Assembly: GCA_014379345.1 (NCBI GenBank)
Contig: JACMLY010000111.1
Span: 1-64,000, forward strand
DNA from: Chitinophagaceae bacterium
GTDB taxonomy: Bacteria; Bacteroidota; Bacteroidia; Chitinophagales; Chitinophagaceae
Reading direction: 5' to 3'
Length of the DNA stretch: 64,000 nt
Both the position numbers and the translations under genes were made by a program. Each line of letters opens with the position of its first letter. The first letter of the stretch is position 1. The notes under the pieces are model-generated. The model had not been told where the DNA came from and searched no databases. It was given only the letters and a program-made list of their open reading frames with translations. Below are positions 7,399 to 17,216 of the stretch, one piece after another.

Positions 7399-10032
7399 AT
7401 GATGCAAAAGATTTTCTTCACCCTTGTTCTTTTCATTTTTATTTTTTCATTTCCTTTCCACGCCATGGCGCAACGACTGGAAAATACCAGGATCAGCCTT
7501 CAATTAAAAGACGTTTCATTAAAAGAAGTGATAAGGCAAATCGAAAAGCTCACGACTTTTAAATTTGTAGCAAATGCTGAAGATATCGAAAGTCAATTTC
7601 ATTTCAGTATCGATGCGGTCGATCAGCCTCTTAATAAAATCCTTGAAAAAATATTTGCAGGGAGAAGCCTCGAATACAAGCAGGTTGAAGGAAATATTCT
7701 TATTAAAAAATCTGTCGGAAAAAAATACACGCCTGTTTCCGGAAATAACGGAAATAATGAAAGTAGTGGCAATATGAAATATTCTCTTCACGGAACTATT
7801 AAATCCGGAACAACCGGCGAAACATTGATAGGAGCCACTGTAGCAGTTTGGGGCACCTCATCGGGAACGCTCAGTAATGAATATGGATTTTATTCTCTCA
7901 CTCTTCCGGAAGGAAATTATTCTGTTTTAATATCGGCTATTGGAATGAAAACAAGACAGGAACAAATTGTATTGAATAAAAATATCCGGCTCGATATTTC
8001 AATGGGAGAAGAAGCCAAAGATCTCGAAGTAGTGACGGTTACAGCAGCGGCACCTGGCAGAAGTTTAAGAAACCCGCAAATGAGCGTCGAAAGGATCAAT
8101 GTGCAGGAGATAAAAAACATACCTGTATTATTCGGCGAAAGAGATGTCATGAAAACCATTCAACTTTTGCCAGGCGTTAAATCGGCAGGAGAGGGAAACA
8201 GTGGGTTTTATGTGCGGGGAGGCGCCGCCGATCAGAATCTGATCCTACTGGACGAAGCGCCCGTATACAACGCATCTCATTTACTGGGGTTCTTTTCCAC
8301 TTTCAATTCCGATGCGATCAAGAATGTGACCTTGTACAAAGGCGGAATGCCGGCTCAATACGGGGGCAGACTGTCCTCCGTGGTTGATATTAAAATGAAC
8401 GATGGTAATAACCAGGATTTCGCAGTGAGCGGGGGGATCGGTCTTATTTCATCGCGGCTGAGCATAGAAGGCCCGTTGCAAAAAGAGAAGTCTTCCTTTT
8501 TATTATCAGGCCGCAGAACCTATGCAGATCTTTTTCTTAAATTATTAGGTGATTCTTCCCTGCGTAAATCCCGGCTATATTTTTATGACCTGAATGCAAA
8601 AGCAAATGTCATTCTGGGCGAAAAGGACCGACTATATTTATCGGGTTATTTTGGAAGAGATGTGCTAAGCCAGGACAAACTTGCAGGTATCAATTGGGGT
8701 AATTCAACCGGTACCCTGCGATGGAATCACATTTTTAATAAAAAGCTATTCTCAAACACTTCCCTGATATTCAGTAACTATGATTACAAAATAACTATCA
8801 ACTCCGAATCCACGGATTACCAGATATTGTCACAGATCAGGGATTGGAATGTAAAAGAAGAACTTCAGTGGTACATAAATGCCACCAACACTATAAACAT
8901 TGGAATCAATTCCATTTATCATACAATAAAGCCCGGTGAAATATCTGTCACCAGCAATCAGGGAAGCATATCGCAAGGTTTGCCTGACCGCTACTCCCTT
9001 GAAAACGCTTTTTATTTCAGCAATAACTGGAAGGCAACTGAAAGACTGGGAATTTCTTATGGCTTGCGAGTTTCTGCGTTTACAATTCTTGGAAAGGGTG
9101 ACTACTACACTTTAAATAGTGACGGGAAAGTGATTGACACTTTAAAGTATCGAAGTGGAGAAGTGATCAAAACCTATCTAAACCCCGAACCGCGTGTATC
9201 GGTCAGTTATCAGTTGAACAATACATCGGCGTTGAAGGCATCTTACGTTCGTAATACGCAGAATTTGCATCTTATTTCTAACTCGACCTCCTCTTCTCCC
9301 ACAGACAAATGGATCGCCAGTACTAATATCATTCAACCCGAAATAGCAGACCAACTGGCCATTGGGTATTACAAAAATATTAAGGACGCGCAATATGAGC
9401 TTACGGTAGAAACATATTATAAAACGATGCAGAACCAGGTTGATTACCGAAACGGCGCCGAGGTATTTACAAACGATGCGATAGAAACGCAATTGCTGTT
9501 TGGTAAAGGCCGTGCCTATGGTATTGAATGGCTTCTGAAAAAGAAATCGGGCAAATTCAACGGCTGGATAAGCTATACACTTTCTAAAACGGAAAGAAAA
9601 ATTGACGGGATCAATAATGGTGATTGGTACAATGCGCGCCAGGATAGAACACACGATATAGCCATCGTAGGCATGTACCAGTTGAATAAGAAATGGATAC
9701 TTTCCGCCAATTGGATATTTTATACGGGCGACGCGGTTACATACCCAAGTGGAAAATATACTGTTGATGGAGAAGTATTTTTTTATTACAGTGAAAGGAA
9801 CGGGTACAGGATGCCCAATTACCATCGCCTCGATCTTGGCGCCACTGTGCAACTAAAAAAGCGAAAGAAGTTCTCTTCCGAAATGAACTTTAGTTTATTC
9901 AATGCTTATGGAAGGGCCAATGCCTACCAGATCAATTTCAGGAAGGGCAAAGACGATCCTGATAAAACAGAAGCTGTTAAAACATCTTTATTCACATTCG
10001 TTCCTTCCATTTCTTATAATTTTAAATTTTAA
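7399..10032 (+). CDS. TonB-dependent receptor with N-terminal STN signalling domain
   Basis: The product is an outer-membrane transporter of about 877 residues. I chose the ATG at 7399 or 7402 because MMQKIFFTLVLFIFIFSF begins a good signal peptide ending near AMAQ; the earlier start overlaps fecR and adds 14 residues. Domains in order: secretin/TonB short N-terminal domain (about 30-105, ISLQLKDVSLKEVIRQIEKL), carboxypeptidase-regulatory-like beta-sandwich (about 130-205, LIGATVAVWGTSSGTLSNEY), plug (VFGERD-like start, GFYVRGGAADQNLILLDEAP), then a beta-barrel ending in aromatic-rich VPSISYNFKF. There is no SusD partner; a DUF4249 lipoprotein follows after 2 nt. The STN domain and upstream fecI/fecR make this a transducer-type receptor. 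Substrate unknown. Confidence 0.93.
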   Translation: MMQKIFFTLVLFIFIFSFPFHAMAQRLENTRISLQLKDVSLKEVIRQIEKLTTFKFVANAEDIESQFHFSIDAVDQPLNKILEKIFAGRSLEYKQVEGNILIKKSVGKKYTPVSGNNGNNESSGNMKYSLHGTIKSGTTGETLIGATVAVWGTSSGTLSNEYGFYSLTLPEGNYSVLISAIGMKTRQEQIVLNKNIRLDISMGEEAKDLEVVTVTAAAPGRSLRNPQMSVERINVQEIKNIPVLFGERDVMKTIQLLPGVKSAGEGNSGFYVRGGAADQNLILLDEAPVYNASHLLGFFSTFNSDAIKNVTLYKGGMPAQYGGRLSSVVDIKMNDGNNQDFAVSGGIGLISSRLSIEGPLQKEKSSFLLSGRRTYADLFLKLLGDSSLRKSRLYFYDLNAKANVILGEKDRLYLSGYFGRDVLSQDKLAGINWGNSTGTLRWNHIFNKKLFSNTSLIFSNYDYKITINSESTDYQILSQIRDWNVKEELQWYINATNTINIGINSIYHTIKPGEISVTSNQGSISQGLPDRYSLENAFYFSNNWKATERLGISYGLRVSAFTILGKGDYYTLNSDGKVIDTLKYRSGEVIKTYLNPEPRVSVSYQLNNTSALKASYVRNTQNLHLISNSTSSSPTDKWIASTNIIQPEIADQLAIGYYKNIKDAQYELTVETYYKTMQNQVDYRNGAEVFTNDAIETQLLFGKGRAYGIEWLLKKKSGKFNGWISYTLSKTERKIDGINNGDWYNARQDRTHDIAIVGMYQLNKKWILSANWIFYTGDAVTYPSGKYTVDGEVFFYYSERNGYRMPNYHRLDLGATVQLKKRKKFSSEMNFSLFNAYGRANAYQINFRKGKDDPDKTEAVKTSLFTFVPSISYNFKF

Positions 10033-10034
10033 AT

Positions 10035-10835
10035 ATGAAGATGATTGGTAGATTGATATGGCTTATGATGATCCCTTGCCTTCATTCGTGTAATAAAGTG
10101 ATCGAACTAAAACTCCGGGATAGTGAAATAAAATACGTAATAGAAGGCGTGATCACCAATGAACCGGGTGTATGCAGGGTATATATAAGCCAGACCAAAA
10201 ATTTTAATCAGAACAACCAGTTCCAAAAAATAACCGGCGCCACGGTAAAAGTGAAAGATAACGGCCAGGAAATGAGATTGGCAGAAGTTCAGACTGGCAT
10301 GTATGAAACAAATCTCATTAATGGAACTCCGGGGCATGTTTACGAATTGTCGGTCGAAATCGGCAGCCAGCGCTTTACCGCCACATGCACAATGCCTCAA
10401 CCGGTTTTAATGGATTCGCTATATATTTCACGCGGCCCTTTTGGGCAGTTCAAATTTGCCACCGTTTCATATTCTGATCCTGCAGGTCTCAATAATGGGT
10501 ATCGCTTTGTTCAATTTGTAAATAATGTTAAAGAGCCTACTATTTTTTGGGAGAACGATGAATTCACAGACGGACAGTTCAATATCCTGCAGCTTGATGC
10601 TTCTGCCGATGAAAAAGATGACCCGCGTAATATTAAAACAGGCGATAAGGTAACGGTTGAAATGCAATGTCTCGATGAGCCTGTGTACAGGTACTGGAAC
10701 ACGCTTCGAGCTGGTGGTGGCGATGGAGATGGCAATACTGCCGCGCCGGCTAACCCCCTGACCAATATACAGGGAGGTGCTCTGGGTTATTTCAGCGCCC
10801 ATACCGTAAATCGTAAAAGCGCAATTGCGCCATAA
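10035..10835 (+). CDS. DUF4249 family lipoprotein
   Basis: This 266-residue lipoprotein has a signal peptide with lipobox CLHSC (lipidated Cys near residue 19). The N-terminal beta-sandwich typical of DUF4249 follows (YVIEGVITNEPGVCRVYISQ, ITGATVKVKDNGQEM, HVYELSVEIGSQRFTATCTM). DUF4249 proteins are known as usual partners of SusC-like or STN-type TonB receptors in Bacteroidota, and here the gene starts 2 nt after the receptor's stop. It may be an accessory surface protein for ligand capture. The C-terminus is a little short for the family, which is often 270-400 residues. Confidence 0.85.
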   Translation: MKMIGRLIWLMMIPCLHSCNKVIELKLRDSEIKYVIEGVITNEPGVCRVYISQTKNFNQNNQFQKITGATVKVKDNGQEMRLAEVQTGMYETNLINGTPGHVYELSVEIGSQRFTATCTMPQPVLMDSLYISRGPFGQFKFATVSYSDPAGLNNGYRFVQFVNNVKEPTIFWENDEFTDGQFNILQLDASADEKDDPRNIKTGDKVTVEMQCLDEPVYRYWNTLRAGGGDGDGNTAAPANPLTNIQGGALGYFSAHTVNRKSAIAP

Positions 10836-10840
10836 TGATC

Positions 10841-11001
10841 GGGCTAAGAGATAAACGGGATTGGGTAGGGTGCTACAAGCAAGCGCTACGAAAGAGATAA
10901 AGAGTTTAGGAGGTGGTCAACAATCAGCGTCGCAAAAGAGATAAAGAACACTGATAAAACAAATCCCTCTTTGTCCCTTTCGAACCTTTATCTCTTAGCC
11001 C
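10841..11001. repeat. Long-range inverted repeat between genes
   Basis: gggctaagagataaa (10841-10855) is exactly complementary to tttatctcttagccc (10987-11001). Between the arms are two more copies of the agagataaaga core (about 10888-10900 and 10935-10947). The element fills most of the 320-base gap between the DUF4249 gene and the TPR/transglutaminase gene. It may serve as a terminator for the uptake operon or be a remnant of a small mobile repeat. No ORF or RNA gene is evident. Confidence 0.65.
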
Positions 11002-11155
11002 AATGTATTAACTAAACATACTTACACTATATCAGGGTTTATACTGATTCACAGAGAAGGTCCATTTTCTTTTTCCATTCTAAATATTACTTTTACCCCG
11101 TGTACAAATATTTGAACAAACCCCGTTCAACTATAACCCTAAACCTTAGCTACCC

Positions 11156-14100
11156 ATGCCCCGTAACTTCTTTTGTATTATTGTGGCACTTATCTGCCTG
11201 AACAATACTGTTTCTGCAAATGATTATGAAGATGCCTGGAAAGCATTGCATCAGAATGACCGGAGATCTGCCAAACTGTTGTTACAAAAAGCAATGCGCG
11301 AAGCCTCCACAAGTGTCGACGCATACCTGACCTATATTTACCTGCAAAGTTTTGAAGGCAAGGAATCGGATGTCAAGGATTTTCTGAGTACTGCGTATGG
11401 AAAGCTCGGCGATGCCAACCCGTACATATATTCTTTATGGTTTAACGGATCTGTGTTGGGAGATTATGGTAAAAAAACAAATGCTCACCAACTACAACTA
11501 CTACAAAAACTTTTGAATGATCCGGCCATCAATGGTTCCATCAAATCTGCGGCTCATTATGTTTATGCAACTCATTACCAATACAGCAATGACTTTATGA
11601 ATGCCCGCAAGCAATGGAGCCAGATGGAAACTGTAGGGCCTCTATGGCAATTTGTTGGTCCGTTCGATAATTTATCAGGCAGCGGATTTACAAAAAATTA
11701 TGGCCCATTGGAGCATCCTGAAAGCAATGCAAAATTTACTTCGGTAAATAATGCCGCAGTAAATTGGTTCACACCCGTTTCAACAAATGAGGAAGGGTGG
11801 ACTTTCCCTTTTGCACATATACGTTACACGACAGCGATTGTATACGCGCAATCTTTTATCCAGGCCCCGGCCGATATGAAGGTATTACTGAATGCGGGTT
11901 CAAACGGGTCTTTAAAGGTTTGGGTGAATGATCAGCCTGTTCTTTCCGAAGCAAAAGAACTTGTTACAGAATTGGATTATTTCAGCAATCACGTTCAACT
12001 GAAAAAAGGATACAACCGTATACTGGTACAACTGGGATATACAGACAATAGCTTTCCGAACTTTATCATACGCCTGACAGATGAAAATCATAATGGGTTA
12101 AAAGGATTGAGTTACACATCTTCAGTGCAATCATATCCGAAGGCAGCAGGCACAAACGCACCGACAAAATCACTCCAGCATTTTGCAGAAGCGTTTTTTG
12201 AAAAAAAGATACAAACAGAGCCGGGAAATTTTTTAAACTATATTTTGTTAAGCCAGGCCTATCTACGCAATCAGAGGATCGCCGAAGCAAGAAAAATAAT
12301 TACGGATGCCCTGTATCATTTTCCAAATAATTCTTTACTGCGCCTGCAGCTAATGCAGTGCCTGATAAAAGATGGAAACAATACCCTTTTACAACAGGAA
12401 GTTGAAAGAATGAGGGAAACAGATCCCGAATGCCTGCTTACTTATAAAGTAAATATCGGGCGTCTGCAACAGGAAAAAAAATATGAAGAAGCCATGGAGG
12501 AGTTGGAAAAATCTGTAGCGATGTTTGGTGAGAACGCTGAAACGATAACCACACGCATTCAGATTTTAGGTGCACAAAACAAGATGGAAGAACTTGTTGC
12601 CGCCTTACAACAGGGTTTCAGCCGCTACCCGGAAAATAGCAGCATGGTTACAATGATGTTCAATCTCACAAAAAACCTGAATAAAGATGCAAAAGGAGCC
12701 ATCAAGCTCTATGAGAACTTCTTGAAAAATAATTTCGACTATACGCTCATTACATCACTGGCTACAGAATACAACGAACAGGGCTCTCCGGATAAAGCGC
12801 TTGAGCTGTACAAAAACCTTCGGGGATATTTCCCATACGACCCGGAGCAGTATATGAATATTGCACGCCTTTATTACGATAAACAGGAGTATCGCAAAGC
12901 TTTTGACTATACGAAACAGGCGCTGGCCCAGGCCCCATACGTCGCAGCCTATTGGGAAAGCCTCGGGCTTGAACAGCAACAGCTTCATGAGAACAATGCA
13001 GCAATTGAAAGCTACCGGAAGGCACTTTATTATGACGCGAACAACTATGGAGCCCGGGAACAATTACGCGAATTGCAAAAAAAACCTGCCGTATGGAAAG
13101 CGTTTCCGGAAACAGATGTGTATGCACTCATCAAAAATCCGCCGGCAAAAGAGTACGATTATAATTTCTATTACCTTCTTGACGAAAAATCTACCGTTAT
13201 TTACCCTGAAGGAGCAACGGAGCTGTATGTAACGACGGCTGTCAGGATCATCAACGAGAAAGGCATTGATGCCTGGAAACATACCAGCTTACCGTACAAC
13301 CCGAATCAACAATCCCTGCTGGTAGAAAAGGCCGAAGTTGTAAAAAAGAACGGCAATAAAATGAAAGCCGAACAGGATGGCGGCGACCTTGTATTCACCG
13401 GACTTGAAGCCGGCGATGCGATCGTGATCCGGTATAAAATTCAATATTATGCGCGTGGAAGACTTGCCAAAGAATTTTGGGATAGGTATACTTTTAATGC
13501 CTTCGTTCCTATTGAACTGGGCAGGTATTCATTATTGGTGGCGAAGAATACACCCATACAATACAAATTACTGAATGGTAATCTTTCACCCGAAATCAGC
13601 ACGTATGATGACTTCACGCTGTATACCTGGAATTTAAAAAATGCTCCGATCATCAAAGAAGAAGCATTTATGGCGCCATCAGGAGACGTTGCACTTTCAT
13701 TGCATCTATCCACCTTACCGGCATGGAGCCAAGTAGTGGCCTGGTACCGCGATCTTTCCAGTTCAAAAACAGAAGAGGATTTTGAAGTAAAACAAGTGTT
13801 TGAGGAACTCTTCCCTTACGGTACAGCAAAATTAACCGAGCTGCAAAAAGCGAAAATTATTTACAATTATATCACCGGTAATATCCGTTATAGTTCCGTT
13901 TCCTTTCGTCAAAGTGCTTATGTTCCTCAAAAACCTGCCGTTACGATTAATACCAGACTGGGAGATTGTAAAGATCTTTCAACGCTCTTTGTCGTGCTCG
14001 GAAAACTGGCTGGTTTAAAAGCAAATCTTGTGCTGGTCGATACCCGTGACAATGGACGCCATGAAATGGAATTACCCTCCGTTGAATTCAATCATTGCAT

Positions 14101-14908
14101 AGTAGAAACAAAGCTGAGTGGGAAAGAATATTTTCTTGAGCTCACAGATAATGATCTTCCTTTCGCCAGCTTACCATATAATCTTTACCAGGCGGCTTAT
14201 CTCGTGATAGGTGATGATACGACGAGGGCAAAATTATGCTACCTCCAGGCAACGAATCGAACAAAAGATAAAGTGAAGCGCGATATAACGATAACGATCG
14301 GGCAAAATGATATCGAACTTTCTGTAAAAGCACTTAAAACAGGCGCATTGACATCAGGGCTGAGGAGCGACTACTCAAAACTCAGTAATGAAAAACAAAA
14401 AGAAACCCTGGAGAAATCGTTAAGCGGCAGTTTCAGCAACCCTGTCAGATTAGCCAGTGTCAATTTCCAAGGACTGGAAGCGCCAGGCGATTCTGTTCTC
14501 TATGATTATAAATACAAAGTTAATAATGAAGTGGCCGAAGTGGGATCAATGAACATGATAAAAATTCCTTTCGGTGATGTGATAGCCAGTATGGATAATT
14601 TTTCGGTTGATGAAAGGCAATACCCGGTGGAATACTGGCGATATGAAAACACGGACGAGTATGAAACGGTGATCAACATTCAGGCGCCAGCCGGCAAGCA
14701 ATTCATTGAAATACCAAAGAATGAACAATGCAGTTTTAACGGGAGTAATTACAGTTTGCAATTTGTAAAAAAGGCCGGCAATCAACTTCAGATCATCCGC
14801 AAAGCATCCATTGTACGTGATGATATTTCGCCTGCTGATTATGTTGCAATGAAAACATTTTTTAATAAGATCGTAAAGGCCGAATCGAAATATATTGTGT
14901 TTAAATAG
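11156..14908 (+). CDS. TPR protein with DUF3857 and transglutaminase-like domains
   Basis: This 1250-residue protein has a signal peptide (MPRNFFCIIVALICLNNTVS). Residues ~25-600 hold many TPR-like helical repeats (for example YMNIARLYYDKQEYRKAFDY, YWESLGLEQQQLHENNAAIE). Within them, ~150-330 form a beta-rich insert (PLWQFVGPFDNLSGSGF). A DUF3857 beta-domain follows at about 655-870, then a transglutaminase-like core. The catalytic triad can be assigned as C938 (GDCKDLS), H980 (FNHCIV) and D998 (LTDND). The C-terminal ~220 residues are a DUF2569/DUF3858-like beta region. It is probably periplasmic or outer-membrane associated. Substrate unknown; the gene stands alone between repeat-filled gaps. 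Confidence 0.88.
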   Translation: MPRNFFCIIVALICLNNTVSANDYEDAWKALHQNDRRSAKLLLQKAMREASTSVDAYLTYIYLQSFEGKESDVKDFLSTAYGKLGDANPYIYSLWFNGSVLGDYGKKTNAHQLQLLQKLLNDPAINGSIKSAAHYVYATHYQYSNDFMNARKQWSQMETVGPLWQFVGPFDNLSGSGFTKNYGPLEHPESNAKFTSVNNAAVNWFTPVSTNEEGWTFPFAHIRYTTAIVYAQSFIQAPADMKVLLNAGSNGSLKVWVNDQPVLSEAKELVTELDYFSNHVQLKKGYNRILVQLGYTDNSFPNFIIRLTDENHNGLKGLSYTSSVQSYPKAAGTNAPTKSLQHFAEAFFEKKIQTEPGNFLNYILLSQAYLRNQRIAEARKIITDALYHFPNNSLLRLQLMQCLIKDGNNTLLQQEVERMRETDPECLLTYKVNIGRLQQEKKYEEAMEELEKSVAMFGENAETITTRIQILGAQNKMEELVAALQQGFSRYPENSSMVTMMFNLTKNLNKDAKGAIKLYENFLKNNFDYTLITSLATEYNEQGSPDKALELYKNLRGYFPYDPEQYMNIARLYYDKQEYRKAFDYTKQALAQAPYVAAYWESLGLEQQQLHENNAAIESYRKALYYDANNYGAREQLRELQKKPAVWKAFPETDVYALIKNPPAKEYDYNFYYLLDEKSTVIYPEGATELYVTTAVRIINEKGIDAWKHTSLPYNPNQQSLLVEKAEVVKKNGNKMKAEQDGGDLVFTGLEAGDAIVIRYKIQYYARGRLAKEFWDRYTFNAFVPIELGRYSLLVAKNTPIQYKLLNGNLSPEISTYDDFTLYTWNLKNAPIIKEEAFMAPSGDVALSLHLSTLPAWSQVVAWYRDLSSSKTEEDFEVKQVFEELFPYGTAKLTELQKAKIIYNYITGNIRYSSVSFRQSAYVPQKPAVTINTRLGDCKDLSTLFVVLGKLAGLKANLVLVDTRDNGRHEMELPSVEFNHCIVETKLSGKEYFLELTDNDLPFASLPYNLYQAAYLVIGDDTTRAKLCYLQATNRTKDKVKRDITITIGQNDIELSVKALKTGALTSGLRSDYSKLSNEKQKETLEKSLSGSFSNPVRLASVNFQGLEAPGDSVLYDYKYKVNNEVAEVGSMNMIKIPFGDVIASMDNFSVDERQYPVEYWRYENTDEYETVINIQAPAGKQFIEIPKNEQCSFNGSNYSLQFVKKAGNQLQIIRKASIVRDDISPADYVAMKTFFNKIVKAESKYIVFK

Positions 14909-14923
14909 AAAGCAGGATATTCT

Positions 14924-15010
14924 TCGTGTATTTGTGCCCTCCTTGTGTACTTAGTAGTTTCCTTTGTGTCTTAGTGCCTTCGTGGCAAAAGAGGTCGCCA
15001 ACAAGTCACT
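14924..15010. repeat. Dispersed intergenic repeat (tgtcttagtgccttcgtgg type)
   Basis: The text cttcgtgtatttgtgccc... cctttgtgtcttagtgcc... cgtggcaaaa and, downstream, agtcactaagacagaaag contains complementary pieces (cttagtg / cactaag). It belongs to the same word family as the hairpins at 19041-19095 and 62204-62257. It lies between the convergent TPR/transglutaminase and tandem-domain lipoprotein genes. Confidence 0.5.
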
Positions 15011-15100
15011 AAGACAGAAAGCCGAAATGATTTTTTAACTATTTGTTTCAAGGCTTTGTATAATAAAGACGATAAAAAAAATAAGTTATGCATCCCCTCC

Positions 15101-16192
15101 TCATTGCAATAATGTCAACACCCTCGCGGCAGCTGCTCTTATTTGTACCATATCTTTCTCAATGTCTGCTTCATTAAGAAAGTAAAAAGGTGTAAACGTG
15201 GGCCGGGTAATTCTGTTCAGATCCCTAAATGGTTGGCCGGCCTTCCAGGTGGCATTGGCAAATCTTGCAAATAGCAATTGATCTTCTTTGCTCATTGAAC
15301 TGTCCAGTAATGATTTCAGGATCGCAGATGGGACCTGATTCTTTATTGTCACCAGGTAATTCAATGCAGATTCCAATGCATAAAACCCCGCAACAGAAGT
15401 TGCAATTTTCATTTCTTTTGCTGTCTTTCTGATTACAGCAGTATCATCTGCTACTGTTAGAAAAGGCTCGCGCGGCGAAACCCCTGGTGAGTCATTCGAA
15501 GAATGTAAAAAGACAGCTAATTTCTCTGCATAAAGAGTGTCTTGTAATAAGCTTCGCAAAGTTTGCATTTGCACAGGCATTGCACTGTCACTCACTGACT
15601 TCATTGAGGATAGCAGCATTCTTGCCGAATGAAATATCTGAAAATAATCCTTATCTACTTCATCCTTACTTAATGAAGAAGCTCCCATAAAACTGGCACG
15701 CGTGATACGGCTGATATCTCTGAAAGGCTGGCCGGCTTTCCAGGTAGCATTTGCAAAGCGGTTAAGCAGAAGAACGGCATTTGAATCGACGGAACCCTCT
15801 GTGATTTTTTTCAACCAATCTACGGGGGTGGTATTGGTCTGAGCGCTGAGCAAGCCAATTCCACATTCCAATGCATAAAACCCCGCCAGTTTTATCGCAA
15901 TTTTTTCGCTGCGTGCGGTTTTAACGATGATTGTAGTGTCATCAGCGGGCGTTAAAAAGAGAGGAGCCGCCTGGCCTGCACCAGCATAGTAAGATGAATC
16001 CGCTGCCTTTGCTATTGATTCGGTAAAAACGGCATTTCTTAACAGGAAATCGATCGTTGCAAGTTCACGGGCCATCTGAATAGTTTCCTGTTGCTGATCT
16101 TCACCATGCTTACAGGAATTTATAAAAATAGCCGCGGTAAATAAAATGGCGAATTGTTTTATTTTGATTGTGTTGTTAAAATGTTTTTGCAT
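15101..16192 (-). CDS. Lipoprotein built of two tandem copies of an unknown domain
   Basis: This 363-residue protein has a signal sequence and lipobox-like FINSC (Cys at 27). Two collinear copies, offset by exactly 165 residues, are plain: PLFLTPADDT (77) and PFLTVADDT (243), AGFYALE (103 and 268), RFANATWKAGQPFRD (145 and 310), RDISRITR (158) and RDLNRITR (323). The copies are also close at DNA level in places: aatgcataaaaccccgc occurs twice, 495 bases apart. I do not recognise the domain. It looks all-alpha, with the invariant WKAGQPFRD as a possible functional surface. It is probably anchored in the outer or inner membrane. Confidence 0.85.
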   Translation of the reverse strand: MQKHFNNTIKIKQFAILFTAAIFINSCKHGEDQQQETIQMARELATIDFLLRNAVFTESIAKAADSSYYAGAGQAAPLFLTPADDTTIIVKTARSEKIAIKLAGFYALECGIGLLSAQTNTTPVDWLKKITEGSVDSNAVLLLNRFANATWKAGQPFRDISRITRASFMGASSLSKDEVDKDYFQIFHSARMLLSSMKSVSDSAMPVQMQTLRSLLQDTLYAEKLAVFLHSSNDSPGVSPREPFLTVADDTAVIRKTAKEMKIATSVAGFYALESALNYLVTIKNQVPSAILKSLLDSSMSKEDQLLFARFANATWKAGQPFRDLNRITRPTFTPFYFLNEADIEKDMVQIRAAAARVLTLLQ

Positions 16193-16260
16193 AGAATTAT
16201 TTTAATATTCGTTTAAGAACATGGATAAATTTTGAACTACGAATGAAAATTTGCCTTGCT

Positions 16261-16743
16261 CTACAGATTATTTTTCACCTTATGACCATTCAAAGTGCCT
16301 CGGAGATGAGTGATCAGTTCTTCATCAATATCGCGCCTTGGAATTGGAGTGGCGATCTGGTTATTTTGCCAGATCAATATCCAATTTTTTGTCTTTGTTA
16401 CTTTATAAACTTTATTCCAGGATAGCTCAAAATTAAAAGATTGTCCCTTCATCAATAAATAATCATTGTCAAAATGGTATTCAATGGCCTCACCCATTCT
16501 TTTATTTAAAGCAAAATTTCGCTTTGCGCCAAAAAAAGTGATCAAAAATAATCCCGTCAATACAGCCAGGGGAACAATCGCCTGGGACCACGAGGCCTCC
16601 GGCAACAAGACCGCCGTAACGATTGATAATACCAAAAATAAAAGCAGTATCCCAATTAAAACTTTCGTGGACGTTTTACTATACAGCAAGGCAAAAGTTG
16701 CGTTTACAAAATCTGTTTCGGTTATTGTTGATTTGATATACAT
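16261..16743 (-). CDS. YcxB-like membrane protein
   Basis: The 160-residue protein has two membrane segments at about 27-47 (VLIGILLLFLVLSIVTAVLL) and 53-72 (QAIVPLAVLTGLFLITFFGA). A C-terminal cytoplasmic domain of the YcxB type follows (YHFDNDYLLMKGQSFNFELS, WNKVYKVTKTKNWILIWQNN, IPRRDI). Function of the family is unknown. A 65-residue membrane protein gene lies just upstream on the same strand, 50 nt away. Confidence 0.75.
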   Translation of the reverse strand: MYIKSTITETDFVNATFALLYSKTSTKVLIGILLLFLVLSIVTAVLLPEASWSQAIVPLAVLTGLFLITFFGAKRNFALNKRMGEAIEYHFDNDYLLMKGQSFNFELSWNKVYKVTKTKNWILIWQNNQIATPIPRRDIDEELITHLRGTLNGHKVKNNL

Positions 16744-16793
16744 GCAAGATAAAAGATATGGGGATTAAAGATATGTCCAAAGCATCTAATACC

Positions 16794-16991
16794 TCAGACC
16801 AGGCTTTTTGTGAGCAAAACAACAAATAGAATGATAGCAATGGCACCTATTCGAAGAATAGTTTTAATATCGAGTCCATAAACTTTAAAATTGGGCTGGT
16901 TTTTACTTTTTTGGTATAGAATGAGCAGCACAAAACTTACCCCGGCAAGGCCAATAAGATAATTAATTGTTTCAGCGAGTTTGTCTGCCAT
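16794..16991 (-). CDS. Small two-helix membrane protein
   Basis: The 65-residue protein has two hydrophobic segments, about residues 9-26 (NYLIGLAGVSFVLLILYQ) and 45-63 (ILRIGAIAIILFVVLLTKSL), joined by a polar loop. No family recognised. It is upstream of the YcxB-like gene on the same strand. Hydrophobic patterning in this frame supports a real gene. Confidence 0.55.
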   Translation of the reverse strand: MADKLAETINYLIGLAGVSFVLLILYQKSKNQPNFKVYGLDIKTILRIGAIAIILFVVLLTKSLV

Positions 16992-17216
16992 GATGATTTT
17001 GATAGTATTTTATTCTGCAGAACAAATATGCCACTGTTTAATCAAAAATGATAAGGGTGAAAAGGGCAGGCAAAACTTGCTTTTCACATACAAAGCGAGC
17101 CCGGCCACTATGACGAAAAAAGTGATCAATGTTGCCAGCCTGCAGGCGGGAACTTATTTTAACAGAGAAAATGATAATCGCAGTCAACCTTTAGCGAATA
17201 CGAGGGTTATTCCATT

